A stretch of 64,000 bases of DNA. Origin: Haladaptatus sp. R4 (GTDB lineage Archaea > Halobacteriota > Halobacteria > Halobacteriales > Haladaptataceae). The DNA lies in NCBI RefSeq assembly GCF_001625445.1, contig NZ_LWHG01000001.1, positions 1-64,000 of the forward strand, in the 5' to 3' direction. The notes under the pieces were generated by a model. It made no database searches. It saw only the letters and a program-made list of their open reading frames with translations, and was not told the DNA's origin. Position 1 is the first letter of the stretch; every line of letters starts with the position of its first letter. Positions 1 to 8,991 of the stretch are shown here, one piece after another. Both the position numbers and the translations under genes were made by a program.

Positions 1-124
1 GTTTGCCGCGCAGTTGGGTGAGCGGGCCACCTGGCAGCAGTCGGATCATGCCGAACGTGAGCGTCACGACCAGCCACAGTGTGAAGATCGCTCGTCCCGT
101 CCGTTTCAAATAATAGTTGACCAT
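1..124 (-). CDS. ABC transporter permease, DppB/OppB type (N-terminal part, runs off the window)
   Basis: The first 41 residues (MVNYYLKRTGRAIFTLWLVV and onward) have the layout of the N-terminus of a DppB/OppB-type permease: a short basic segment (YYLKRTGR), one membrane helix ending in an FGMIRLLPGGP motif, then the start of the external loop. The family normally has about 310-340 residues, so the rest lies beyond base 1. It follows the family-5 binding protein (458-2227) on the same strand, which is the usual order for such transporters. The 333-base gap and TATA-like sequences upstream suggest it may have its own promoter. The motif is seen directly; substrate (peptide or oligosaccharide) is inferred from neighbours. 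Confidence 0.8.
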   Translation of the reverse strand, partial: MVNYYLKRTGRAIFTLWLVVTLTFGMIRLLPGGPLTQLRGK

Positions 125-457
125 ATTACAAACTTATCACTATTGTGTACTTCTCACGCCAAATTCGAATGTTCGGTCCCGTTCGTTCGCTCGAATCCGG
201 AGCAAAGACTCCTCGAACCGAGGTCGAGACCACATCCAGTGGGTGTGACCCCTCCCGTGGTATCTTCCGGCATACGAATGCGCCGATATTTAAATACGTC
301 ACTGCTGCCTATGGATTTGTCTCTCATACCCAATGCAAATTGGACATCGATCGTAAATAAATGTTTGCACAGATTTTCGTTCCGCCGGAGTGCCGTAGTG
401 AAATACCGAGTCCCCGTCCGAAGAGACACGGTGGGGGACTCACCTGCCGTTGGACTA
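125..457. other. Intergenic region, no gene seen
   Basis: This 333-base gap lies between the binding-protein gene and the permease gene. It is locally AT-rich, with TATA-like TTTAAATA on the minus strand near 289-296 and an AT-rich stretch just upstream of the permease start. Open frames here have no haloarchaeal codon pattern. It probably holds a terminator or processing site after the binding-protein gene and a second promoter for the permease. Confidence 0.5.
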
Positions 458-2227
458 CTACGGCTTGTAGTTGTTCTTGCCGAACCGGACCGCCCACGAC
501 TCGGGCCATTTGACCTGCTCGATATCGGAGCCGTCTTCGGGGACCTCCCAGTGGTCGCGTGAGAGGAACGACTGGTCCTGTTTCTCCGCGACGGCGAGGA
601 TGGGGAGGTCCTGATTCGTCACCCACGCCAGATCGAGGATGATCTCGTTGATCTTCTTCTCGTCCGTCGCCTGTGAGAGTTCCTGCAAGCGCTTTGCTGG
701 GTTGATAGTCATCTTGCCCGAACCGGTTCGTGACGGGACCTTCGCGTCGGCGTGTTTCCCGCCACGACTCTGGTTCGCTGGCGGGTAGTTGTACGTGTAC
801 CCGCTGTTCTCCAGCAACTGGTACCGGAGCGAGAAGTACGGGAACGACGCTTGCGCGCCGCCCGGAAGCCACGACCCGGACGCGAGGACGAAGTCCCCGT
901 TCGCCCAAACCTGTCCCGAAAGCGTCCCGTAGCTACGGGAATCGACCGACGATTTGAAACCGAAGCTCTTCAACTGGTCGACGATGGTTTGGGCCGCGGT
1001 CACCCAGTCCGTCCAGTCGGATGGCACCTGAACGGGGAGGTTGACGACGTCACCGTCGCTGTCGTGCCACTTGCCGCCCTGTTTCTTGTAGCCCGCCTTC
1101 TTCAGCACTTTGGCGGCCTTATCCGTCTCGGAACTCGCCTGGCCGTAGGTTTCGAATTTGCTGGCCGAATCCCCGAGGATGCGCTCCTGGTCGCCCGACG
1201 GAATCCCGATCGAGTATTTCGGTGCCTGTTTCGATTCCGGTGCGGCGTTTTTCACGACCGCATCGCGGTTGATGACGTACGCGATGGCCTGTCGAACGGC
1301 GCGGTCTCCGGTGTGCTTGTGGTCCATCTGGGGGACCAACCCGTAGCCCCAGTTCGCCGGGGTTTTGACCTGTTGCCAGTTCTTCGGGAGTTGGTTGACG
1401 ATTCGCGGCGGCGTGAACATGCTGTACACCGAGTCGAGTTGGTTGGCGATCATCGACTGGTGAGCCTGCTCGTTCCCGTTGATGTACCGGAAGGCGTAGG
1501 TTTTGAAGTTGATGTTCTTCGAGTCGGGGTGGTCGTCCCGCCGTGTGAGCACCAGTTCCTGCGTCGTCGCCTGCTTGAACTCGAAGGGACCGCTCGCAAT
1601 CGGTTCTTTCCACGCGAAGTCCTGGAGGGCTCGCGTTCCGTCCTTCTCGTTCTTCTCGATCTTATCCACGTACTTGCCGAACACGCTTTTCGGCTGCCGA
1701 ATCTGGTTGTCGGAGAGGACTTGGAATTTGACGATGGATTTGTTGACTTGGTTTTCGAGGTGCATGACGACGGTCTTGTCGTCCTTTGCCTCGACCGATT
1801 TCGTGTAATCCCCGTACCCGGAACCGGTGTACATCCCGAGTTTCAGTTGGGTAACGATGTCGTCGGCGGTCACGTCGTCGCCGTTCGCCCACGTGAGGCC
1901 GTCGCGGAGGGTGAGTTTGAACGTGTTGTCACCGAACTCCCAATCGGTGATGCCGTAGGGGACGAGTTTGCTTTTCGCGTAATTGTACTTCGCGAACGCA
2001 TCGAAGAGGTAGTAGTGTGAGATTTGTGCGGCGCTCGACGGGTTGCTGATGTTCCACTGGATGTTCTGTGGCACTTGATTTGCCATATCCACGTGTTTCA
2101 CATCGTGGACGTTCTTGTTGCCAGAATCACCCTTCGAGGAGCCATCATCGGAATTACCAGTGCAGCCCGCAAGTGCAGTCGCACCTACCATCCCGGTGAG
2201 ACCGACAAATTGCCGACGATTAATCAT
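458..2227 (-). CDS. ABC transporter substrate-binding lipoprotein, family 5 (DppA/OppA-like)
   Basis: The 589-residue protein starts at the ATG giving MINRRQFVGLTGMVG, a twin-arginine signal (NRRQFVG) followed by a lipobox ending ALAGC and a Ser/Gly/Asp-rich linker. This is the standard haloarchaeal Tat lipoprotein export signal. The longer open frame upstream was rejected because it is AT-rich and would bury this signal. The mature part has family-5 features such as LRDGLTWANGDDVTADDIV (about residues 115-135) and ends in the usual large C-terminal lobe. Family 5 proteins bind peptides, and in archaea also cello- or other oligosaccharides. With a TrmB regulator and a GH3 beta-glucosidase next door, an oligosaccharide ligand is a reasonable inference but not shown. 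Confidence 0.9.
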   Translation of the reverse strand: MINRRQFVGLTGMVGATALAGCTGNSDDGSSKGDSGNKNVHDVKHVDMANQVPQNIQWNISNPSSAAQISHYYLFDAFAKYNYAKSKLVPYGITDWEFGDNTFKLTLRDGLTWANGDDVTADDIVTQLKLGMYTGSGYGDYTKSVEAKDDKTVVMHLENQVNKSIVKFQVLSDNQIRQPKSVFGKYVDKIEKNEKDGTRALQDFAWKEPIASGPFEFKQATTQELVLTRRDDHPDSKNINFKTYAFRYINGNEQAHQSMIANQLDSVYSMFTPPRIVNQLPKNWQQVKTPANWGYGLVPQMDHKHTGDRAVRQAIAYVINRDAVVKNAAPESKQAPKYSIGIPSGDQERILGDSASKFETYGQASSETDKAAKVLKKAGYKKQGGKWHDSDGDVVNLPVQVPSDWTDWVTAAQTIVDQLKSFGFKSSVDSRSYGTLSGQVWANGDFVLASGSWLPGGAQASFPYFSLRYQLLENSGYTYNYPPANQSRGGKHADAKVPSRTGSGKMTINPAKRLQELSQATDEKKINEIILDLAWVTNQDLPILAVAEKQDQSFLSRDHWEVPEDGSDIEQVKWPESWAVRFGKNNYKP

Positions 2228-2550
2228 GTTTTGGAGACCTCTGTCATTGTCCATCATTATACTACTATCAATGATAGAATCCTCTTGATAATAAAATATG
2301 TGGTTTGAATACTCTATACTCATTATTCGACGAATCAATGGACATATGGCCACTTCGAAACTAAATTTGTTTTTAATACAGTCGAATCTTGATGGATTCC
2401 CGGGAAACAACTGGATTCGGTCGTCATACAAATCCGATCCTGTAGAACGTGAGACGAAGTCCGAATTCGTTTTTCACGTACGAAGACATATGAAAATATC
2501 TCCTCAAACAGTGAGAAAATTTATTCGTGGGGACTGCGCGTCTATTGGAC
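2228..2550. other. Divergent promoter region between binding protein and TrmB-type regulator
   Basis: The region is AT-rich (for example the stretch around 2260-2300 and 2460-2525) and separates two divergent genes. It must carry the promoter of the binding-protein gene on the minus strand and the TATA box of the regulator on the plus strand. No convincing gene is present. TrmB-family regulators usually bind palindromes in such regions; none could be assigned with confidence by eye. Confidence 0.5.
2518..2525 (+). promoter_or_regulatory. TATA-like box of the TrmB-type regulator
   Basis: AATTTATT lies 26-33 bases before the ATG at 2551. This spacing fits a leaderless haloarchaeal transcript and is the main reason for choosing 2551 over the in-frame GTG at 2527, which would overlap the promoter. 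Confidence 0.55.
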
Positions 2551-3645
2551 ATGGACGATGACAGGCTCCGGGAAGCCCTTGAGGAAGCGGAGTTGACGGC
2601 GTATCAGTCGGATGCGTACGTCACGTTACTCGAACAGGGGATGGCATCCGCCGTGGAGGTGGCACATCAGTGCTCGGTCCCGGTATCCCAAATCTACGAC
2701 GTGTTGCGGGCGCTAGAACAGAAGGGGTACATCGAGACCCTCGAACAGGACACGCTCCACGCTCGCCCGAAAGACCCCGTATCGATCCTCCAGAAACTCC
2801 GCTCCCGTGGCCAGATGATGGACGAAGCGGCGGACGCCATCGAGGATCGGTGGCGGCGGCCGTCGCTCAGTTCACACATGGTGAGCGTGGTCAAACACGA
2901 GGATACCGTCATCGACCGCGCCCGGGACCTCATCCGTGATGCCGAGAGTTTCATCCAACTCTCGGTGACCGTCGAGCAGTTCGAAGCGCTTACGAACGCG
3001 TTGCAGGACGCACGCAAACGCGATGTCGTGGTGCGGGCCACCGTGTATCCCGACGGTGGGTCCGACGACTGGCTCACGGCTATCGACCTCGAAAAAACCC
3101 TCTCGGAGCTTCGAGTGTGTCATATTCCGGCCTTCCTGACCATCGTCGATCGCACGATGACGTGTTTCACGCCGAACGACTGGGCGAACCGACCGTTCGG
3201 CGTCCTCATCGACGATTACATCCTCTCGTTCATCTTCCACTGGTACTTTCAGACCTGTCTGTGGTCCCTCTGGGACACCGTGTACGTCGATTCGGACGTC
3301 GCACGCGTTTACATGACCCTAGAGGAGTTCGTCCGTGACGCCGTCGCCCTCCAAGCCGACGGCGCACGCATTACCGCTACCGTCCACGGGTTCTGGATCG
3401 ATCGTAACGAGGACTGCGAGATCACCGGCCTCGTCACGGACATATTGTATCCCACCGTACATCGCTCGTCGACGCGTCCGTCGTACGATGAACTGGCGGG
3501 ATTCGTCCGAGTCCAGATGGCGAACGAGGACGGAACGTACAGCATCGGGAGTTGGGGTGCCGTCTACGAGGATATCGAGGCGGTCCGGATCGTGCTGGAG
3601 GACATCGATTACACCTCGTCTTGGGACGGAATTCCCGGACGGTAG
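2551..3645 (+). CDS. TrmB-family transcriptional regulator
   Basis: The protein has 364 residues. Residues about 10-75 form a winged helix of TrmB type (AELTAYQSDAYVTLL, then QIYDVLRALEQKGYIE), followed by a short coiled segment and a phospholipase-D-like sensor half (VIDRARDLIRDAESFIQLSV at about 120-140), then the C-terminal TrmB domain. TrmB proteins sense sugars in the cytoplasm and switch sugar-transport and glycolytic genes. It is divergent from the ABC binding protein and upstream of a GH3 glycosidase on its own strand, so it probably controls this sugar-use cluster. The fold is seen in sequence; the ligand is unknown. Confidence 0.85.
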   Translation: MDDDRLREALEEAELTAYQSDAYVTLLEQGMASAVEVAHQCSVPVSQIYDVLRALEQKGYIETLEQDTLHARPKDPVSILQKLRSRGQMMDEAADAIEDRWRRPSLSSHMVSVVKHEDTVIDRARDLIRDAESFIQLSVTVEQFEALTNALQDARKRDVVVRATVYPDGGSDDWLTAIDLEKTLSELRVCHIPAFLTIVDRTMTCFTPNDWANRPFGVLIDDYILSFIFHWYFQTCLWSLWDTVYVDSDVARVYMTLEEFVRDAVALQADGARITATVHGFWIDRNEDCEITGLVTDILYPTVHRSSTRPSYDELAGFVRVQMANEDGTYSIGSWGAVYEDIEAVRIVLEDIDYTSSWDGIPGR

Positions 3646-3789
3646 TGAGTGTCGAAATTTCTCGGATCTCTCGACCCGCATCCGTGGTCACGTAGTGACC
3701 CGAGGACCTTCGTCGGATGGATGTTCGGGATCGAACTCGGTGTACGCGACGAACTCGATGTACACGGGCGACGATAATCCAAGAAAAGG

Positions 3790-3796
3790 TTATTAA
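3790..3796 (+). promoter_or_regulatory. TATA-like box of the GH3 glycosidase gene
   Basis: TATTAAC is 24-30 bases before the ATG at 3820, consistent with a leaderless transcript of the beta-glucosidase gene. Confidence 0.5.
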
Positions 3797-3819
3797 CAGG
3801 TCACACAAAAATATAGCTC

Positions 3820-6055
3820 ATGGCGGAGCAAGAAGAAAGCCATTCACCACCAGAGACATCGGTCTCGACAGCAGAGCGAGTCACGGATCTCATCGGTCGG
3901 ATGACTCTCGAAGAAAAAGTCGGACAGCTCACTGGATCGTACGTCGGGACGCTCGACGATGGGCCACACGGAATCGAAGACGTCATCGACGAAATCGGGA
4001 CACATCACGTCGGTGCCGTCGCGCCGTTCGGTTGGGGCGGTTCCCCAAACGAACACGCTTCGGAGGCCATCGAAGCCGCGAACGAACTCCAACGGCACGC
4101 CATGGAGAACACGCGGCTCGGAATCCCGCTCCTCTTCGGTGCCGACGCTATCCACGGCCACGCCTACATCAAGGAGGCGACGGTGTTCCTGAACAACCTC
4201 GGTCTCGCGGCAACGTGGGACGACGACCTCGCCGAACGCGTCGCCACCGTAACGAGAACGGAGATGCGGGCGACGGGCGCCGCGCAGAATTATTCCCCGA
4301 CCTGTGACGTGGCACGGGACCAGCGATGGGGCCGAGTCGGGGAGACGTTCGGCGAGAGCCCATATCTCGTCGGCAAGTTCGCCGCGAGCAAGGTACGGGG
4401 ATACCAAGGAGATGGTCCGAGCCCCGAAACCGTCGCGGCGACGGCCAAGCATTTCCCGGCATACGGTGCCCCGACTCGCGGCGAAGACGCCGCGCCGGTC
4501 GAGATATCAACGAAGACGCTTCACGACGTGTTTCTTCCCCCGTTCGAGGAAGCGTTGGATGCCGACGTCGCATCGGTCATGCCGTGTTACAACTCCATCG
4601 ACGGGGAACCGGTTCACGGCTCCCAGCGCTACCTGCTGGAACTTCTCGGCGAAGGGTTGGGATTCGATGGACTCCTCGTCTCCGATTGGGGCGGGGTCGA
4701 TCAACTCCACGCGGAGCACCGTACCGCAGGCTCTCCCATCGAGGCGGCACTGCAGACGCGACTCGCCGGACTCGACATCGCGTCGGTTGCGGGCACCGAC
4801 CACGCCGAACACGTCCTCGAACTCGTCGAGGAGGGTGAACTCTCGGAGGACCTGATCGACGAAAGCGTCGAGCGAATCCTCACGACGAAGTTCCGACTCG
4901 GCCTCTTCGAGGACCCGTACGTCGACCCCGAAACCGCGGAGGACCTGCTCGGCTCCCCGGAGCACCAGCGGGTCGCCCGGGAGGCGGTCGAAAAGTCGCT
5001 GACGCTGCTCCAGAACGACGACGATCTCCTTCCGCTTTCCGACGATATCGGCGAGGTGTTCGTCGGCGGACCGAACGCGGACGAAATCGTCCACCAACTC
5101 GGCGGGTGGAGCAGCAACGACCCCGACGGCGTGCCGGGCACCACCGTCCTCGAAGGGATTCGTGATACCGTCGGTGAGGACGTCACCGTCACCCACGAAC
5201 GGGGGAGCGGTATCAACGAACCGGCCGATATCGACGCGGCAGCGCGAGCGGCGGCGAACGCGGACGATCGCCGTCCTCGCGCTCGGCGAGGATTGGTATC
5301 TCCACGAGTTCGGACCGACGATGGATACCAAGAGCGAGACTGGGGAGTTCCCGACTCGGTCGCAGTTGTCGCTCCCGGAGTCACAGCGTGAACTCGTGGC
5401 CGCCGTCGAGGAGACCGGGACGCCCGTCGTCGCGGTGCTCATCACGGGGCGACCGCTCGCAGTGCAATGGCTCGCGGACACCGTGCCGTCGATACTGATG
5501 GCGTACTATCCCGGAACCGTCGGCGGCGAGGCAATCGCTCGGACGCTCTTCGGCGAGAGCGAACCCGGCGGTCGGCTTCCCGTCTCCATGCCTCGGTCGG
5601 CGGACTGCCTCCCGACGTATTTCAACTATCTTCCGCAACCGCACCCCATCGGCGTGGACGAACATCCCCCGTCGTACGACCCGCTGTTCGAGTTCGGTCA
5701 CGGCCTGAGCTATACGACCATCGAGTACGACTCCGTGGACGTCTCGTCCGACGTGATCCGTCCCGACGAACCGGTGACGGTGGACGTTTCGCTCGAAAAC
5801 ACGGGTGACCGGCGCGGAAGCGAGGTCGTCCAGTTGTTCGCGTGCGACGAGTTCAGTTCGGTTGTGACGCCCGTGCGCGAACAGAAGGGTTTCGAACGTG
5901 TCGAACTCGACCCCGGCGAGCGCACGACCGTCTCGTTCTCGCTCTCCACCGACGACCGACTGTTCGCGCACGAACCCAGTGGGTACGGTGACATCGGCCG
6001 ACTACGGCTCTTCGTCGACGAACACGTCCACGACCTCCGCGTCGATACGAACTGA
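3820..6055 (+). pseudogene. GH3 beta-glucosidase, frameshifted as sequenced
   Basis: The first part (3820 to about 5265) is the GH3 (beta/alpha)8 domain. It has MTLEEKVGQLTGS near the N-terminus, the substrate loop ATAKHFPAYGAP, and the nucleophile in LLVSDWGG (Asp about 289). The frame then breaks near 5265-5267. The second domain continues one frame over with IAVLALGEDWYLHEFGP, ITGRPLAVQWLADTVP and a C-terminal fibronectin-III-like domain ending at 6055. Net change is +1 (or -2). Rejoined, the protein would have about 744 residues, normal for bacterial/archaeal GH3 beta-glucosidases. It has no signal peptide, so it would act in the cytoplasm on imported oligosaccharides. Both halves keep good coding character, so the break is either recent or a sequencing error. 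Confidence 0.85.
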
Positions 6056-7004
6056 ACACCTTTCGAACAGCAGTTCTCACGCACTTTCTCACACCGCTCG
6101 GAGACGAGCGTCGCCGTTGTTCCCGCATATCGTCCGAAAAAGATAGGTTCCAGTTAGTCGTTACAACGTCTGTTCACGCTCTGGCCACGACCGTACATAT
6201 CTACATTTTTATGATTTTTATATTCCCAAATTATATTAGAGAAATGCCAGACACCACCGTGATATAATACTCAAATATCTGTTACGAGGGTAAACAATAG
6301 ACAGATTTCCTATGATACGTAACGGACCATCACTCCGCACCCGGCGGCCATTTTCGAATGTGGAACCGTTCACGAGGCACTGGACACCGACGCTCGTCGC
6401 TCGATGCCACGTACCATTACGGACATAGGCTTGTTCGCATCTGTCTCGTTTTCCCGTATCGTCGGGACCAGCAGCGGTGGCGTCGGATCGGATCGAAACG
6501 ATCGATCGACCGCTCGTTCGATCATCGACCTCACCAATTAATATTGTATGATATTCACAATACTAAACTCCTCAGAAATTCCGAACCTACGGCGCAAAAT
6601 AATCTCCCTCCGTGGCAGTAACAACTAATAATCCGCTAAAAATACAGCTTCGACTATCTACCTTCGAATCTGATCCGACTTTCCACCAAATTTTCGTGAC
6701 TGACTGATCGATAAATCGGCCACTCGGGAAAAGTTGGCAAAAACCGATTTGGAGGGCTCATGTTCGAATATTCGGTGGAAAATCTCTTGAACGGTATACT
6801 GTGTATATCGAACGTTCGCCGCAGTTGTTTAGTCAAGAGTACACAATACTAGGTGGGGCCCGCGACGTTGGTGCTTCTTTTGTGGCGTAAAATCCGGATC
6901 GGTCGTCGAGGACCGTGAGACGTTTTCGAGTGATATTGCGCCGTTCGTTGGAACCCGCTCGGCGAGGTTCGGATTTCGTTTCCGTGCCGGTCACGAAGTA
7001 GCGA
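6056..7004. other. Long gap without a recognisable gene
   Basis: The 949 bases between the GH3 gene and the HAD gene are much more AT-rich than the flanks, especially 6180-6310 and 6530-6640. The short open frames (for example plus 6358-6621 and minus 6654-6836) lack acidic bias and GC-rich third positions, so they look like chance frames. I see no repeat, terminal inverted repeat or RNA gene. Confidence 0.5.
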
Positions 7005-7526
7005 TCACACCCTCCGGAAGGCGGTTCCCGCCTTCCGGGCCGTCACCGCGTCGCTGTCCGAGTCCCCGACGAAGAGGGTTCGTTCCGGAACCGCGTCGAG
7101 ACGTTCCACGGCGGTGAGCAGTGGTTGTGGGTGTGGTTTCCGTTCTGGGACCGAGTCCCGCCCGACGATGACGTCGGTTCCGTTCGGGACGCCGTGTTCC
7201 TCCAGCGCGAGACGGCAGGCCGTTTCACAGTTGAGCGAGCAGATGGCGACCGGTCGTTCCGCGTCGGCGAACTCCTCCAACAGCGGGAGTCGTTCGGATC
7301 GCCGCGCCCCGGCGCGCTCGGCCGCCGCGAGGTGCGGTTCTATCTTCTCCTCGATACCGAGCGATTCCGCGACCGGCAACAGATCCAGCGCGTCGTTCGC
7401 GGTCGCTTCGCCGCCGTGTTCCCGAATTATCGGCTGTATCTCCTTTGCAGCAGCGGCCCAATCCACGGCGAGTCGAACCAGCGTTCCATCGAGGTCGTAC
7501 ACGACTGCATCGTATTCGTCCGTCAC
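7005..7526 (-). CDS. HAD-family phosphatase (phosphoglycolate-phosphatase-like)
   Basis: The 173-residue protein has all HAD motifs: motif I YDLDGTLV (Asp11 nucleophile, Asp13 acid/base), motif II around ICSLN (about residue 96), the Lys of motif III in ERKPHPQP (about 130) and motif IV FVGDSDSD (about 152-159). The small cap is of subfamily IA type. Such enzymes dephosphorylate phosphoglycolate or other small phosphoesters; the exact substrate cannot be read from sequence. It is in the cytoplasm and is followed upstream on the same strand by a small HTH gene, 50 bases away. Confidence 0.8.
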   Translation of the reverse strand: MTDEYDAVVYDLDGTLVRLAVDWAAAAKEIQPIIREHGGEATANDALDLLPVAESLGIEEKIEPHLAAAERAGARRSERLPLLEEFADAERPVAICSLNCETACRLALEEHGVPNGTDVIVGRDSVPERKPHPQPLLTAVERLDAVPERTLFVGDSDSDAVTARKAGTAFRRV

Positions 7527-7576
7527 TTCTTACCGTGCGACGTTCGAGTTGATAAACCTCCCCGCCGAACTGGTTT

Positions 7577-7861
7577 TCAGGCCGTTCCGCCATCGACATC
7601 GCTCGCTTGGACGATGAACGTCCGCTCCGGGTACGGCGCGGCGCGGAGGGTGACGACCTTCGTCAGTCGGTAGTACTTTCGATTCCCCTGCCTGTACGGT
7701 TCGATGAGGTCCGCCCCCTCCAACGCCCGCAGGTGGTGCACGGCCGTCTTCCCGTCCATTCCCACTTCCTCCGCGAGTTCGGAGACGTACATCGGTTCGC
7801 GCGAGAGCAACCGTAGGATTTCGAGACGGGGTTTGCTCCCGAGCATGTCGAGCAGTGACAT
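7577..7861 (-). CDS. Small winged-helix (ArsR-like) transcriptional regulator
   Basis: The 94-residue protein starts at MSLLDMLGSKPRLEILRLL and contains one winged helix: YVSELAEEVGMDGKTAVHHLRALEGADLI (residues about 25-52) followed by a wing (GNRKYYRL). A longer frame exists upstream, but this start gives the usual ArsR-type N-terminus and leaves room for a promoter. A short C-terminal tail (TFIVQASDV) could help dimerise. It has no metal-binding Cys pair, so it is not a classical metal sensor. It is divergent from the amphi-Trp gene at 7955. Confidence 0.75.
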   Translation of the reverse strand: MSLLDMLGSKPRLEILRLLSREPMYVSELAEEVGMDGKTAVHHLRALEGADLIEPYRQGNRKYYRLTKVVTLRAAPYPERTFIVQASDVDGGTA

Positions 7862-7920
7862 CGAACCGGATACGACGGCGACCCCCAAAGAACCACACCA
7901 CGAACTGCCCGCGGGCGTAC

Positions 7921-7930
7921 GATAATTTAA
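7921..7930 (+). promoter_or_regulatory. TATA-like box of the amphi-Trp gene
   Basis: GATAATTTAA lies 25-34 bases before the ATG at 7955, as expected for a leaderless start. It supports 7955 rather than the upstream alternative at 7931. Confidence 0.5.
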
Positions 7931-7954
7931 TTGTCCCCCCGTCGTGGACGCGGT

Positions 7955-8257
7955 ATGGACGACAACGTCGAACTCCCGACGGACGGCAACTCGAAACCAT
8001 CGGAAGTCACCGACGGCTTCTTCGAACGCGAAGTCCAGCTTTCGCGCGAACAGACGGGCACGTTCCTCCGCGAACTCGCCGATCAGATCGAAGCGGGGAC
8101 GAAGCTCACGGTTTCGACGAGCGACTGGGAGATTCCGTTCGAGTACGACGAACCCATCGAGGTCGAAGTCGAGTTCACCGGCGGCCGCGAGGACGAACTC
8201 GAAATCGAACTGGAGTTCACCGAGGCGACGGCCGACGACGACCTCTCCGTTCACTGA
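7955..8257 (+). CDS. amphi-Trp domain-containing protein
   Basis: The 100-residue acidic protein has the amphi-Trp domain pattern: FFEREVQLSREQTGTFLREL (about 25-44), then LADQIEAGTKLTVSTSDWEI with the conserved Trp, then alternating acidic beta strands (IEVEVEF, ELEIELEF). The domain is common in haloarchaea and its function is not established. The gene overlaps the end of the convergent ABC ATPase gene by 7 bases. The start follows a TATA box at the right spacing. Confidence 0.8.
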   Translation: MDDNVELPTDGNSKPSEVTDGFFEREVQLSREQTGTFLRELADQIEAGTKLTVSTSDWEIPFEYDEPIEVEVEFTGGREDELEIELEFTEATADDDLSVH

Positions 8258-8991
8258 TCGGCGTGGAGCGACGACCGGACCGTCGCGACCCGTTCCTGGT
8301 AGGCGTCGGCGTCGAAAACCTCCCCATCTCGGGGACGGGGAAGGTCGATGTCGAACGTCGTTCTAATCCGGCCCGGATCGTTTCCCATCACGACACAGCG
8401 GTCCCCGAGCAACACGGCCTCTGGAACGCTGTGGGTGACGAACAAGACGGTCTTTCGCTCCCGACGCCAGAGGTCCCGAACTTCGATTCCCATCTCCTCG
8501 CGGGTGAGTTCGTCCAGTTCGCCGAACGGTTCGTCCATCAACAGCACGTCCGCACCGAGATGGAGCGCCCGGGCGATGGCCACGCGCTGTTTCATTCCCC
8601 CCGACAGCTCGGCCGGACGGCTACCCTCGAATCCGGCAAGGCCGACCGTCGAGAGTAGTTCGCGCGCATCGGCACGCTTCGGCGATTTTCCCGCCATCCG
8701 TCGCAGGAACACGACGTTTTCGAGGGCCGTCTTCCACGGCAACAGCGTGTGCTGTTGAAAGACGACGCCGATGGTCCCCTCGCTTCGCGCTTCGTCCGGC
8801 GAGCGTCCGTTCAATCGAACCCGTCCGCGCGTCGGCGACTGAAGCCCGCTGACGGTTCGTAACAGGGTCGTTTTCCCGCAACCGGACGGGCCGATGATGG
8901 TGACGAACTCGCCGTCCGGTATCCGGAGGTCGATGCCGCCGAGGGCGGTTACGTCGCCGAACGAAACGCCGACGTCGTCCAGTTCTATCAT
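8251..8991 (-). CDS. ABC transporter ATP-binding protein, SsuB/TauB (nitrate/sulfonate/thiamine-precursor) type
   Basis: The 246-residue ATPase shows Walker A GPSGCGKTT (residues 34-42), Q-loop FQQHTLLPW (about 78-86), signature LSGGMKQRVAIARAL (129-143), Walker B VLLMDEPFGELD (149-160) and the switch His in VTHS. The LLPW Q-loop is typical of the SsuB/TauB/ThiZ subgroup. Its ATG overlaps the stop codon of the upstream HTH/binding-protein gene (ATGA), so the two are translationally coupled. It should energise the fused permease at 11461-13099. Substrate class is known only at family level. Confidence 0.9.
   Translation of the reverse strand: MIELDDVGVSFGDVTALGGIDLRIPDGEFVTIIGPSGCGKTTLLRTVSGLQSPTRGRVRLNGRSPDEARSEGTIGVVFQQHTLLPWKTALENVVFLRRMAGKSPKRADARELLSTVGLAGFEGSRPAELSGGMKQRVAIARALHLGADVLLMDEPFGELDELTREEMGIEVRDLWRRERKTVLFVTHSVPEAVLLGDRCVVMGNDPGRIRTTFDIDLPRPRDGEVFDADAYQERVATVRSSLHADQ

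Noticed and set aside
752-2020. A 422-residue open frame on the plus strand opposite the binding-protein gene
   Set aside because: It is the complement of a well-supported gene with Tat signal and family-5 motifs. Its composition (Arg/Val rich) is typical of antisense frames in high-GC DNA.
6358-6836. Two short frames in the long gap after the GH3 gene
   Set aside because: They lack acidic bias, promoter spacing and codon preference and resemble no family.
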